A stretch of DNA of 35,281 nucleotides, taken from JBIOUF01 sp044866695. GTDB lineage: Bacteria; Actinomycetota; Actinomycetes; Propionibacteriales; Nocardioidaceae. The first letter of the stretch is position 1. Each line of letters begins with the position of its first letter. Shown here piece after piece: positions 16,315-23,074 of the stretch. The position numbers and the translations under genes are program-made. Where the stretch lies: the NCBI GenBank assembly GCA_044866695.1, contig JBIOUF010000025.1, forward strand, positions 1 to 35,281, written 5' to 3'. A model generated the notes under the pieces. That model did not search any database. It was not told the DNA's origin and saw only the letters and a list, made by a program, of their open reading frames with translations.

Positions 16315-16683
16315 TCAGCGTCGCGAGGCGCGCTCGTCCAGCCCGCCGCCCCCCAACCGCTCGAACACCCGGCTCGTCACACCGGCGATGGTCGTCAGCT
16401 CCTCCCTGAGCTGCGCGACATCCACCGGGTGCTCCGCCTCGAGCGCGGCGGCACGGATGAACGCGGTCACCTTCATCCCGGCCTGGTCGGCCCGCTCCCG
16501 CAGCCGCGTACTCTCGTCGGCGGTGAACCGCACCGACATGACGACGTCGCGCGGGCCCGGCGTGACCGGGATGGTCTCGCCGCCCTCGAACTCGGACAGG
16601 TCGTGGGTCCGGTCGTAGTACTCGGCGAGCTCGGCCTCGGTCATGCCCTCGGTCCCGCTCGCGCTCGTGCTCCGGGTGGCCAT
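16315..16683 (-). CDS. BrnA-like ribbon-helix-helix antitoxin
   Basis: 122 residues from ATG 16683, chosen because GGAGAG lies 6 bases upstream and the start follows the toxin stop by two bases; ATG/GTG further upstream would overlap that gene. The segment VVMSVRFTADESTRLRERAD followed by QAGMKVTAFIRAAALE is a ribbon-helix-helix DNA-binding domain (MetJ/Arc fold). The rest is acidic and Arg-rich, without another domain. In BrnTA systems the antitoxin gene follows the toxin gene, as here. It probably binds the promoter of the operon together with the toxin. The family name is by position and RHH type; another RHH antitoxin family is possible. Confidence 0.78.
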   Translation of the reverse strand: MATRSTSASGTEGMTEAELAEYYDRTHDLSEFEGGETIPVTPGPRDVVMSVRFTADESTRLRERADQAGMKVTAFIRAAALEAEHPVDVAQLREELTTIAGVTSRVFERLGGGGLDERASRR

Positions 16684-16685
16684 GG

Positions 16686-16919
16686 TCAGCTCTCCTCCCA
16701 TGCGGTGATCGGCCGCACACCGTCTCGGATGATCTGGACTACGACGACCAGGCGACGGCCGCCGTCGGTGACGGAGCGGTACACCACGCGGTCCGGGCGC
16801 TCGCGGCTGCGAGTCACGCGGTCAGCGTTGGCGATGACCTGCTCGATCTCCTGGCGGGTCGCCCGGCGGGTGGCGTGGTCGAGGTTGTGCTCGTCCCATT
16901 CGACCCACTCGATCTGCAC
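16686..16919 (-). CDS. BrnT-like ribonuclease toxin
   Basis: 77 residues, shorter than most BrnT (about 90). The start MQIEWVEWDEHNLDHATRR followed by ATRQEIEQVIANA matches the N-terminal WD.xNL..HA pattern of the BrnT family, a RelE-like RNase fold, and the segment RVVYRSVTDGGRRLVVVVQI is its strand core. GTG 16919 is preceded by a GGGGGCGGG purine-rich sequence, and TAGACT (16946-16951, read on the minus strand) is a plausible -10 box. The toxin precedes its antitoxin by two bases, the usual order for BrnTA. DUF4258-type toxins are the alternative. Confidence 0.78.
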   Translation of the reverse strand: MQIEWVEWDEHNLDHATRRATRQEIEQVIANADRVTRSRERPDRVVYRSVTDGGRRLVVVVQIIRDGVRPITAWEES

Positions 16920-17130
16920 GGGCCCGCCCCCGTCATTGTGTTACGAGTCTACCGCAAACGTATTACGCCGGGTTGCTGGACCTGCACTGTGCCGAGACAA
17001 CGATTGCGACTCGTGGGCAGCAAGGAGGTCCGGGGCGTGAGGGCCGTCGGTCAGGTGGCGGGCGTTCACCTGCCCGGACTGCGGCGCCGCCTCCGACCAC
17101 CCGCAGCCGGTCGATCGGCCTTCGGTTTTG

Positions 17131-17203
<73 letters not shown>

Positions 17204-17252
17204 CCGTGCAGCGGGCCCGGACAGGCTAGCAAGCCGCCCCGGAGGTGGCTAC

Positions 17253-17412
17253 GACCTGTTGCGAAAGCCCAGCTGCCCGCTACGCGACGACATCCGCGGC
17301 ACCTCGCTGCGTCGTCCTCGCTCGAAGGAGCGCTGCTACGACTTCGCTCGTCCGCCTTGCGAGGCAGCACGCCTGCCGCCGCTCGCGACGGCAGGCACTT
17401 TCCCAACAGGTC
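17253..17412. repeat. 160-bp element bounded by 15-bp inverted repeats
   Basis: GACCTGTTGCGAAAG at 17253-17267 is repeated as a reverse complement at 17398-17412, 14 of 15 bases identical. Inside lies a second perfect hairpin: GCCTGCCG at 17371-17378 with its complement at 17389-17396. The middle also carries internal near-repeats of the GAGCGA.G..G(T/A)CG type. It starts 49 bases beyond the tRNA-Asn gene and ends exactly at the stop codon of the next minus-strand gene. It could be a MITE or palindromic element, or a structured transcribed RNA. No coding frame is convincing. Confidence 0.7.
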
Positions 17413-17934
17413 CTAACCCAAGCCGAGCTCCTCGGCCGCGGACCGCAGGCCACGCTCGGCCGCCGCGGCGACCGCTGGGTCGGCCGGATCGACCCCGGGG
17501 TCGAGGTCGTAGGCCCAGGTGAGAGTCCCGCCGCCGGGCGGACGGCGGGCCACCACGGCCAGCCCGCGGCGGCCGTCGAGGTCCACGCGCCGCTCCAGGA
17601 CCACGCTGGCGCTGACCCGTTCGCGCACCAGCTGCAGCAGCAGGGCGGGCTCACCGCCGTCGGTGAGGGTGAGGTGGTGCGCGGGCTGCGGCAGGGCGTA
17701 GTCGGCGATCTCCACCACGGTGAGCCGGTCCAGGTCACGGTCCCAGTGCGCCCGCAGCACTCGTTCCCACGGCACCCGGCGCACCCCGCCGTCGACCAGC
17801 AGCAGGCAGTCGCGGGTGCCGAGCACCCAGGTGTCGCCCGCGACGGCGCTGGCCAGGACGCGCTCCCCGCGGCGCAGCCGGGCCCTGGCGCGCACCTCCG
17901 CCGGCGGCCCCGACCGCCGGCGCAGCGACCTCAT
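17413..17934 (-). CDS. Conserved-looking hypothetical protein coupled to dnaG
   Basis: 173 residues. The ATG (17934-17932) overlaps the dnaG TGA (17933-17931) as ATGA, so translation is coupled and the gene is probably cotranscribed with dnaG. The protein is soluble-looking and beta-rich with a basic start (MRSLRRRSGPPAEVRARARL), then WVLGTRDCLLLVDGGVRRVPW followed by RVLRAHWDRDLDRLTVVEI, repeated DLDGRRGLAVV-type strands and an acidic C-terminal helix. I see no catalytic motif or membrane segment. Small genes next to dnaG in actinobacteria are of unknown role; this one resembles that type, but I do not name a family. The last coding base adjoins the inverted-repeat element. Confidence 0.85.
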   Translation of the reverse strand: MRSLRRRSGPPAEVRARARLRRGERVLASAVAGDTWVLGTRDCLLLVDGGVRRVPWERVLRAHWDRDLDRLTVVEIADYALPQPAHHLTLTDGGEPALLLQLVRERVSASVVLERRVDLDGRRGLAVVARRPPGGGTLTWAYDLDPGVDPADPAVAAAAERGLRSAAEELGLG

Positions 17935-19817
17935 CCCAGCGCCCCGATCGCCTTCTCCCGCAAGGACCGCCGGTGCTGCTCCAGCGCCACCAGCTCGCCG
18001 AACATCCGGTTGTACTCGGTGGCCTGCTCCACCGGGTTCGTGCGCTGCAGCCGGGACTTCACCTCGCTGATCCGGCGCAACGCGGTGAGCTCCAGCAGCC
18101 GGTGGACGTGGGCGGCGGCGTACGCGGAGTCGGGCTCCTTCTGGGTCAGCAGCGGCTCCACCGCCAGCGCGTTGACCGCCCGGCCCACTGCCGGCTCGGT
18201 CGCCGCGGCGCGCAGCGCGGCGAGCCACGCCTGGGACGACGGCGCGGCGGAGAGGTCACCGTGCGCGACGACCAGCCGCCACACCGCGAGGTAGGTGGGA
18301 TGGGTGAAGTCGTTGTCGCCGAGCTCGCCGGCGTACGGCGCCAGCAGCCGCGGCTGCTGGACGAGGAGCTTCAGCGTCTCGCGCTCGAGGAAGAAGCGCG
18401 GGTCGTGCAGGTCGGGAAGCCGGTCCTCCCCGGCGTCCCCCGGCTCCTGCCGGACCGGGCCCGCCGGCCGGCGCCGGACCGGTCTGCTCGCCGCCCGGCG
18501 TACCTCCGCCCGCGCCTCCTCGACGTCGACCCCGACCATCCCCGCGAGCTCGCGGGCGAACGCGTCGACCTTCGACCGGTCCCGGATGCTGGAGACCAGC
18601 CGGGCCGCGTCGCGCAGCGCGTCAACCCGGCCGTCGGCGCGGTCCAGGTCGTAGCGCGTGACGACGTTGCCGAGGACGAAGCGGTAGAGCGGCCGGCGTC
18701 TGGCGACCAGCTCCCGCACCGCGGCGTCGCCCTTGGCCAGCCGCAGGTCGCACGGGTCGAGCCCGTCGGGCTCCACGGCGACGTAGGTCTGGCCGACGAA
18801 CTGCTGGTCGCCGGCGAACGCGCGCAGCGCCGCCTTCTGGCCGGCCTCGTCGCCGTCGAAGGTGAAGATCACCTCGCCGCGGAACTCCTCGTGGTCGTGC
18901 AGCAGCCGGCGCAGCACGCGGCCGTGGTCCTCGCCGAAGGCGGTGCCGCAGGTCGCCACGGCGGTCGGCACCCCGGCGAGGTGGCAGGCCATGACGTCGG
19001 TGTAGCCCTCCACGACGACCGCCTGGCTGGACCGGGCGATGTCCCGGCGGGCCAGGTCCAGCCCGTAGAGCACGTGGCTCTTCTTGTACAGCGGCGTCTC
19101 GGGGGTGTTGAGGTACTTGGCCTCGATGCGGTCGTCGTGGAAGATCCGCCGCGCGCCGAAGCCGATCGTCTCCCCCGAGGCCTCCCGGATCGGCCACAGC
19201 AGCCGGCCGCGGAACCGGTCGTAGTGGCCCCGCGTCCCCTCGGCGCAGAGACCCGAGGTGACCAGGTCGGCGTCGGTGAAACCCTGCTGGCGCAGCAGCC
19301 GGTACAGCGCGTCGCCGTCCCGCGGCGCGAAGCCCACCCCGAACCGATCCGCCGCCGACCGGTCGAACCCCCTGCTTGCCAGGAAGTCCCGGGCCGGTGC
19401 GGCGTCGGGGCCGTCCAGCTGCTCGGCGTAGTAGGCGGCCGCGGCGCGGTGGGCCTCCAGCAGCCGCTGGCGCTGGCGCCCGTCGCGCGGGGCCCGGTCT
19501 CCGCCCGGGCCGGGGTCGGTGAACCGCAGCTGTACGCCGGTGCGGTCGGCCAGCCACTGCACCGCCTCGGCGAACGCGAGGCCGTCGTGCTTCATCACGA
19601 ACCCGATCACGTCGCCGCCCTCGCCGCAGCCGAAGCAGTGGTACCCGCGGCCGGGCCGCACGTTGAACGACGGGGTCTTCTCGTCGTGGAACGGGCACAG
19701 GCCCTTCAGCGCGCCGCCACCGGCCGGGCGGAGGGTGACGTACTGGCCGACCACCTCCACGATGTCGGCCCGCTCGCGGACCAGCGCGATGTCCTGCTCG
19801 CGGATCAGCCCGGCCAC
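17931..19817 (-). CDS. dnaG: DNA primase
   Basis: 628 residues, the normal length. It makes RNA primers for the lagging strand and interacts with DnaB. The N-terminal zinc ribbon is Cys41, His44, Cys61, Cys64 (CPFHDEKTPSF, then HCFGCGEGGDVIGFV). The RNA-polymerase core includes GFGARRIFHDDRIEAKYLNT. The TOPRIM domain carries VVEGYTDVMACHLAG and FTFDGDEAGQKAALRAF with the acidic metal site. The C-terminal helical DnaB-binding region follows. GTG 19817 follows TAGACT (19824-19829) by only 6 bases, so a leaderless mRNA is likely; no Shine-Dalgarno is seen. Downstream coupling to the small gene is described there; dgt lies just upstream on the same strand. Confidence 0.98.
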   Translation of the reverse strand: MAGLIREQDIALVRERADIVEVVGQYVTLRPAGGGALKGLCPFHDEKTPSFNVRPGRGYHCFGCGEGGDVIGFVMKHDGLAFAEAVQWLADRTGVQLRFTDPGPGGDRAPRDGRQRQRLLEAHRAAAAYYAEQLDGPDAAPARDFLASRGFDRSAADRFGVGFAPRDGDALYRLLRQQGFTDADLVTSGLCAEGTRGHYDRFRGRLLWPIREASGETIGFGARRIFHDDRIEAKYLNTPETPLYKKSHVLYGLDLARRDIARSSQAVVVEGYTDVMACHLAGVPTAVATCGTAFGEDHGRVLRRLLHDHEEFRGEVIFTFDGDEAGQKAALRAFAGDQQFVGQTYVAVEPDGLDPCDLRLAKGDAAVRELVARRRPLYRFVLGNVVTRYDLDRADGRVDALRDAARLVSSIRDRSKVDAFARELAGMVGVDVEEARAEVRRAASRPVRRRPAGPVRQEPGDAGEDRLPDLHDPRFFLERETLKLLVQQPRLLAPYAGELGDNDFTHPTYLAVWRLVVAHGDLSAAPSSQAWLAALRAAATEPAVGRAVNALAVEPLLTQKEPDSAYAAAHVHRLLELTALRRISEVKSRLQRTNPVEQATEYNRMFGELVALEQHRRSLREKAIGALG

Positions 19818-19823
19818 GCGGGG

Positions 19824-19829
19824 AGTCTA
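19824..19829 (-). promoter_or_regulatory. Predicted -10 box of dnaG (leaderless)
   Basis: Minus-strand TAGACT fits TANNNT, and its 3' end is 6 bases before the GTG start. Transcription starting 6-7 bases downstream of the box would begin at the start codon. No clear -35 hexamer was recognised. Inference from spacing. Confidence 0.5.
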
Positions 19830-19892
19830 CGTGCGGCGGGCCGGGCTCCTCCCCGTGCGACGCCGGGGACCGCGCGAGTGGCCGGGGGCGGG

Positions 19893-21170
19893 TTACCCCA
19901 GCCGCGCGTGCCAGCGCGCGGCCGAGGCGTCGGTGAGCGAGGCGACCTGGTCGACGACCACGCGCAGCCGGGCGGCGTCGTCGGCGGCGGCGGCGTAGTC
20001 GTCGCGGAGCGCCGGCTCCAGCGCGCCCGGGGCCCGCTCGGCCAGCGACTGGACCAGCTCGGTCATCAGCCGGCGCTGCCGGTCCAGGATGCCGACCCGG
20101 TCCTGCGCCTGCATGACCAGGTGGGCGGCCACCCCCTTCAGCACCGTGATGGCCAGGACGGTGCTCTCGGGCACGACCAGGTCGGCCTCGTAGCGGACCA
20201 GGGGGCCGGCGCCGTACCGGTCGTGCGTCGCGTCGGTGGCCTCGCCGCAGAACCGGCCGACGAGCGCGGAGGTGAGGTCCTTCAGCGCCGCCTGGGCGGC
20301 CCGGCTGCCGTCGTAGGACGCGACCGGCCAGGGGGTGGCCGCGGTGAGCCGCCGCCACGAGTCGTCGAGCCGGTCGTCCTCGGCGGCGGGGAGGTACCAC
20401 GCCCGGACGGTGTCCCAGACCGCCCGGCGCAGGCCGGCGTCACGGAGGCCGGCCAGGTCGATCCGGCCCGCCACGACGCCGTCCTCGAGGTCGTGCACCG
20501 AGTAGGCGATGTCGTCGGCGAGGTCCATCACCTGGGCCTCCAGGCACGGCCGGCCCTCGGGCGCGGCCTCGCGGAGCCAGGTGAACATCGCCATGTCGTC
20601 GGCGTACACGCCGTACTTGGCGCCGCGGTCCGGCGAGCCGTCGGCGTACACGCCGAGCGTTGCGCCGCGGTCCGGCGAGCGTGGCCAGGGGTACTTGGTC
20701 GCCGCGTCCAGGCTGGCCCGGGTCAGGTTCAGGCCCACGCTGCGCCCGGCGCCGTCCAGGCGCTTGGCCTCCAGCCGGGTGAGGATCCGCAGCGTCTGGG
20801 TGTTGCCCTCGAACCCGCCGGCCGCCGCGGCTGCCTCGTCGAGCGCCCGCTCGCCGTTGTGCCCGAACGGCGGGTGGCCGATGTCGTGCGCGAGCGCCGC
20901 GGCCTCGACCACGTCGGGGTCGCAGCCCAGCCGCAGGGCCAGGTCGCGGGCCACCTGGGCCACCTCGAGAGTGTGGGTCAGCCGGTTGCGCACGAAGTCG
21001 TCCGTGCCCGGACCCACGACCTGGGTCTTCGCGGCCAGGCGGCGCAGGGCTGCCGAGTGCACCAGCCTGGCGCGGTCCCGCTCGAACGGCCCCCGCGCGG
21101 CGTCCTTCGGCGGCTCCGCGACCCGCCGGGCGCGCGCGTGCTCGTCGTACTGCGGAACCGTCGACCCCAT
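19893..21170 (-). CDS. dgt: Deoxyguanosinetriphosphate triphosphohydrolase (dGTPase)
   Basis: 425 residues, HD-domain dNTP triphosphohydrolase, normal length. The reaction gives deoxynucleoside plus triphosphate; the role is control of the dNTP pool. His66 (RLTHTLEVAQVA), His95-Asp96 (ALAHDIGHPPFGH) and a later Asp (MDLADDIAYSVHDLEDG) are the metal-site residues. The KYPWPR...KYGVYADD region is altered by an in-frame duplication (residues 165-178 and 179-192). ATG 21170 lies 10 bases beyond a TAGGGT -10 box (21181-21186), so the 5' UTR is only a few bases long. It is divergent from the MazEF-type pair and upstream of dnaG. Function of the duplication is unknown. Confidence 0.96.
   Translation of the reverse strand: MGSTVPQYDEHARARRVAEPPKDAARGPFERDRARLVHSAALRRLAAKTQVVGPGTDDFVRNRLTHTLEVAQVARDLALRLGCDPDVVEAAALAHDIGHPPFGHNGERALDEAAAAAGGFEGNTQTLRILTRLEAKRLDGAGRSVGLNLTRASLDAATKYPWPRSPDRGATLGVYADGSPDRGAKYGVYADDMAMFTWLREAAPEGRPCLEAQVMDLADDIAYSVHDLEDGVVAGRIDLAGLRDAGLRRAVWDTVRAWYLPAAEDDRLDDSWRRLTAATPWPVASYDGSRAAQAALKDLTSALVGRFCGEATDATHDRYGAGPLVRYEADLVVPESTVLAITVLKGVAAHLVMQAQDRVGILDRQRRLMTELVQSLAERAPGALEPALRDDYAAAADDAARLRVVVDQVASLTDASAARWHARLG
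20598..20681 (-). repeat. In-frame 42-bp tandem duplication inside dgt
   Basis: Two 42-base units (20598-20639 and 20640-20681), identical at most positions, encode SPDRGATLGVYADG and SPDRGAKYGVYADD. The second copy has the residues usual for this place in actinobacterial dGTPases (K.GVY.DD). The duplication adds 14 residues without shifting the frame. Confidence 0.9.
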
Positions 21171-21180
21171 CGCAGGGCCG

Positions 21181-21248
21181 ACCCTACTGTCGGCGCGCCG
21201 ACGGGCCGAGCGTCGCCACCTGCGGGGGGAGTCTTACCCGGTTATACT
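21181..21248. promoter_or_regulatory. Divergent promoters of dgt and the MazEF-type pair
   Basis: TAGGGT on the minus strand (21181-21186) faces dgt and is 10 bases from its ATG. TATACT on the plus strand (21243-21248) is followed by 7 bases and the ATG of the antitoxin gene at 21256. Both fit the TANNNT -10 consensus with very short or no 5' UTR. No clear -35 elements. Position-based prediction. Confidence 0.55.
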
Positions 21249-21255
21249 GACGTGG

Positions 21256-21501
21256 ATGAAGACCGCCATCTCCGTACCCGACGAGACCTTCGAACGCGTT
21301 GAGCGGGCTGCCCGAAGGCACGGCATGAACCGGTCCCAGTTCTACGCCGCGGCGGCCGAGCGGTACGTCGCCGAGCTCGACTCGGCCGACCTGACGGCCG
21401 CCGTCGATGCGGTGGTCGAGACCGCGAACAGCGACACGTCCGCACGGTTCGCCGTCGCAGCAGGAGGTGTGCTGCTCGCAGGGACCGATGACGAGTGGTG
21501 A
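21256..21501 (+). CDS. MazE-like (ribbon-helix-helix) antitoxin
   Basis: 81 residues. MKTAISVPDETFERVERAAR followed by RHGMNRSQFYAAAAERYVAE is a ribbon-helix-helix domain of the CopG/Arc type found in actinobacterial MazE antitoxins. The acidic C-terminal half (LDSADLTAAVDAVV, TDDEW) is the expected toxin-binding part. ATG 21256 follows a TATACT -10 box by 7 bases with no Shine-Dalgarno, so a leaderless mRNA is predicted. The stop overlaps the toxin start by 4 bases. The antitoxin probably represses the pair and neutralises the toxin. I name it by fold and by the next gene. Confidence 0.88.
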   Translation: MKTAISVPDETFERVERAARRHGMNRSQFYAAAAERYVAELDSADLTAAVDAVVETANSDTSARFAVAAGGVLLAGTDDEW

Positions 21502-21857
21502 CCCGTGGCGACGTGCACTGGTACGACCTCGGAGAGCCTGCTGGGAGCCGGCCGGCGAAGAGACGTCCGGTGCTGGTCATCCAGGCCGACGAGTACAACC
21601 GAAGTCGACTCGCGACCACCATCGTCGCCGTGCTGACCTCGAACACCGCGCTGGCGGCCATGCCTGGCAACGTCTTCCTCCCCGCCGTCGCCACCGGTCT
21701 GGCCAAGGACTCGGTGGTGAGTGTCACGGCGCTGGCAACCATCGACCGAAGCAGCCTCGACGCACACCCGGTGGGACAGGTCCCAGGTCACCTCATGACC
21801 GAGGTCGAGCACGGCCTTCGCGGCGTTCTCGGGCTGGCACCGGGCCGCTCGTCGTGA
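21498..21857 (+). CDS. MazF/PemK-type mRNA-cleaving toxin
   Basis: 119 residues. RGDVHWYDLGEPAGSRPAKR followed by RPVLVIQADEYNRSRLATTI and VAVLTSN is the conserved N-terminal SH3-like barrel of MazF endoribonucleases; VFLPAVATGLAKDSVVSVTA and then the DRSSLDAHPVGQV segment complete it. MazF cleaves mRNA (sometimes tRNA or rRNA) at short sequences. I start at GTG 21498, giving a GTGA overlap with the antitoxin stop; GTG 21495 is the alternative. It converges with the secreted-peptidase gene, whose stop lies only 3 bases away. Confidence 0.95.
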   Translation: MTRGDVHWYDLGEPAGSRPAKRRPVLVIQADEYNRSRLATTIVAVLTSNTALAAMPGNVFLPAVATGLAKDSVVSVTALATIDRSSLDAHPVGQVPGHLMTEVEHGLRGVLGLAPGRSS

Positions 21858-21860
21858 CTC

Positions 21861-22769
21861 TCAGTAGACCGAGATGTGGACGTGGTCGTAGTGGTTGGCG
21901 GTTGCCGAACCGCGGTCGGACATCCCGCGCCAGCCCTCCGCGGAGCGCTCCGGGGTCCAGATGCGCTGCTGCCAGATGATCGTGCGCACGCCGAGCGCCG
22001 GCGCGTTGGCCCTGGCCCATTCGGCGAGCGCGGTGCCCAGGGCGGAGTCACCGGTCATGAAGTCGATGGCCCGGCCGTCGGCGTGCTCGCCGTGCCCGTC
22101 GTACCCGCCGTACGTCGTCAGGGGCGGGAAAGCCGCGCACGCCGCCCGGTAGAGGCCGACCGCGGTGGAGGTGATGCCGGACTCGACCGCGGAGCCGTCC
22201 GGGCACGGCCCCGACGAGAGCGCGCCGGCCACGGCGCCGGCCGCGGCGAGCTCGACGGGGTCCGGCTTGTCCTTGCTGAGGTAGTCGGCGTTGACCCACC
22301 GGGTCTGGTCGCCCTCCACCACGATCTGGGCCCAGTGACCGACGACCCGGCCGGTCACGGCCAGCTTCTTCGCGGGGTCGACGAGCCCGACCCTGCGGCC
22401 CTGCTCACCCGGGGCCAGCCACACGTTGAGGTGGTCGGTGGACCACCGGTGGCCGGCGACCTCTGGCTTCAAGGTGACCCGGGGCGCCGAGCGGGAGGGG
22501 CGGACGACGGCGCGCGAGACGCTCTCGCGGCGCAGCAACGAGAGCGAGGAGGCGACCCGCGTGCCGGTGCCCGCGGCCACCGAGGCGGCGTGCCACGGCG
22601 AGGCCTGGTCCCCGGACTGCTCGGCGGCGCCGCTGAGCACCACGCTCACCGTGGCGGTGCCGAGGACCGTGGCCAGCGCAGCCGGCACGACCACCCGCCC
22701 GGCCGCCTGGCGCAGGGCGCGCAGCCGTCCGCGCGGGGTCACCGCGCGCACCAGCGCTCGACGAGACAA
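21861..22769 (-). CDS. Exported SH3-like / M15-type peptidase-like protein
   Basis: 302 residues from TTG 22769, which has GGTGAG upstream; in-frame GTG 22749-22751 is an alternative, and no ATG is available. An N-terminal hydrophobic segment (VVVPAALATVLGTATVSVVL) is a signal anchor or signal peptide. The middle (about residues 110-190) has two strand-rich repeats (VGLVDPAKKLAVTGRVV, WAQIVVEGDQTRWVNADYLS), as in SH3-like domains. The C-terminal part resembles the ARB_07466/M15-like domain: HGEHADGRAIDFMTGD and the final HYDHVHISVY supply His, Asp and HxH ligands. It would act on cell-wall peptides or as a binding protein outside the membrane. The intergenic region upstream is long (about 300 bases). 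Confidence 0.8.
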   Translation of the reverse strand: MSRRALVRAVTPRGRLRALRQAAGRVVVPAALATVLGTATVSVVLSGAAEQSGDQASPWHAASVAAGTGTRVASSLSLLRRESVSRAVVRPSRSAPRVTLKPEVAGHRWSTDHLNVWLAPGEQGRRVGLVDPAKKLAVTGRVVGHWAQIVVEGDQTRWVNADYLSKDKPDPVELAAAGAVAGALSSGPCPDGSAVESGITSTAVGLYRAACAAFPPLTTYGGYDGHGEHADGRAIDFMTGDSALGTALAEWARANAPALGVRTIIWQQRIWTPERSAEGWRGMSDRGSATANHYDHVHISVY

Positions 22770-23074
22770 CGTCTCACCCCACCAACCGGATCGAACGGAC
22801 AGGACAGCCGCGAAGGCAAACGGCGCCCACTCAAGCACAAGGGGTCTGCCCGGTTCACCTCGGACCAACCTCGCGTGAAACGAATCACAGGAGCGGGTAG
22901 TTGCTGGTTCACCCAGCGCGGCGCGGCGTTTGCGCTGGTCAGCAGGGGGCCGACGTCCGGCGGACGGGCGCGGCAGCCGTGCGACCAGCCGTCCATCGGT
23001 CTAGACAGAACACGCCGGTCGACACCGGCCGGCCAACCCGACCGCGCCCGACCGCACCCGGCCGGGGTGCCGGG
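22770..23074. other. Intergenic region of 305 bases
   Basis: It lies between two genes on the minus strand (dus ends at 23075; the peptidase starts at 22769). It must hold the promoter and leader of the peptidase gene. In actinobacteria cell-wall hydrolase genes often have regulatory leaders, but I could not match this one to a ydaO/c-di-AMP riboswitch and make no call. No coding frame is convincing. Confidence 0.45.

Noticed and set aside
17060..17130. Remnant of a zinc-ribbon gene next to the tRNA
   Set aside because: A short frame with TCPDCG begins after a stop and ends inside the tRNA; too little to call a pseudogene.
17973..21302. 1109-codon plus-strand open frame across dnaG and dgt
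   Set aside because: Antisense to two well-supported genes, with repetitive shadow composition; its only real part is the last portion, in frame with the mazE-like gene.
22770..23000. ydaO-type (c-di-AMP) riboswitch upstream of the peptidase gene
   Set aside because: Cell-wall hydrolase context suggested it, but I could not match the conserved core on the minus strand; a covariance-model scan would decide.
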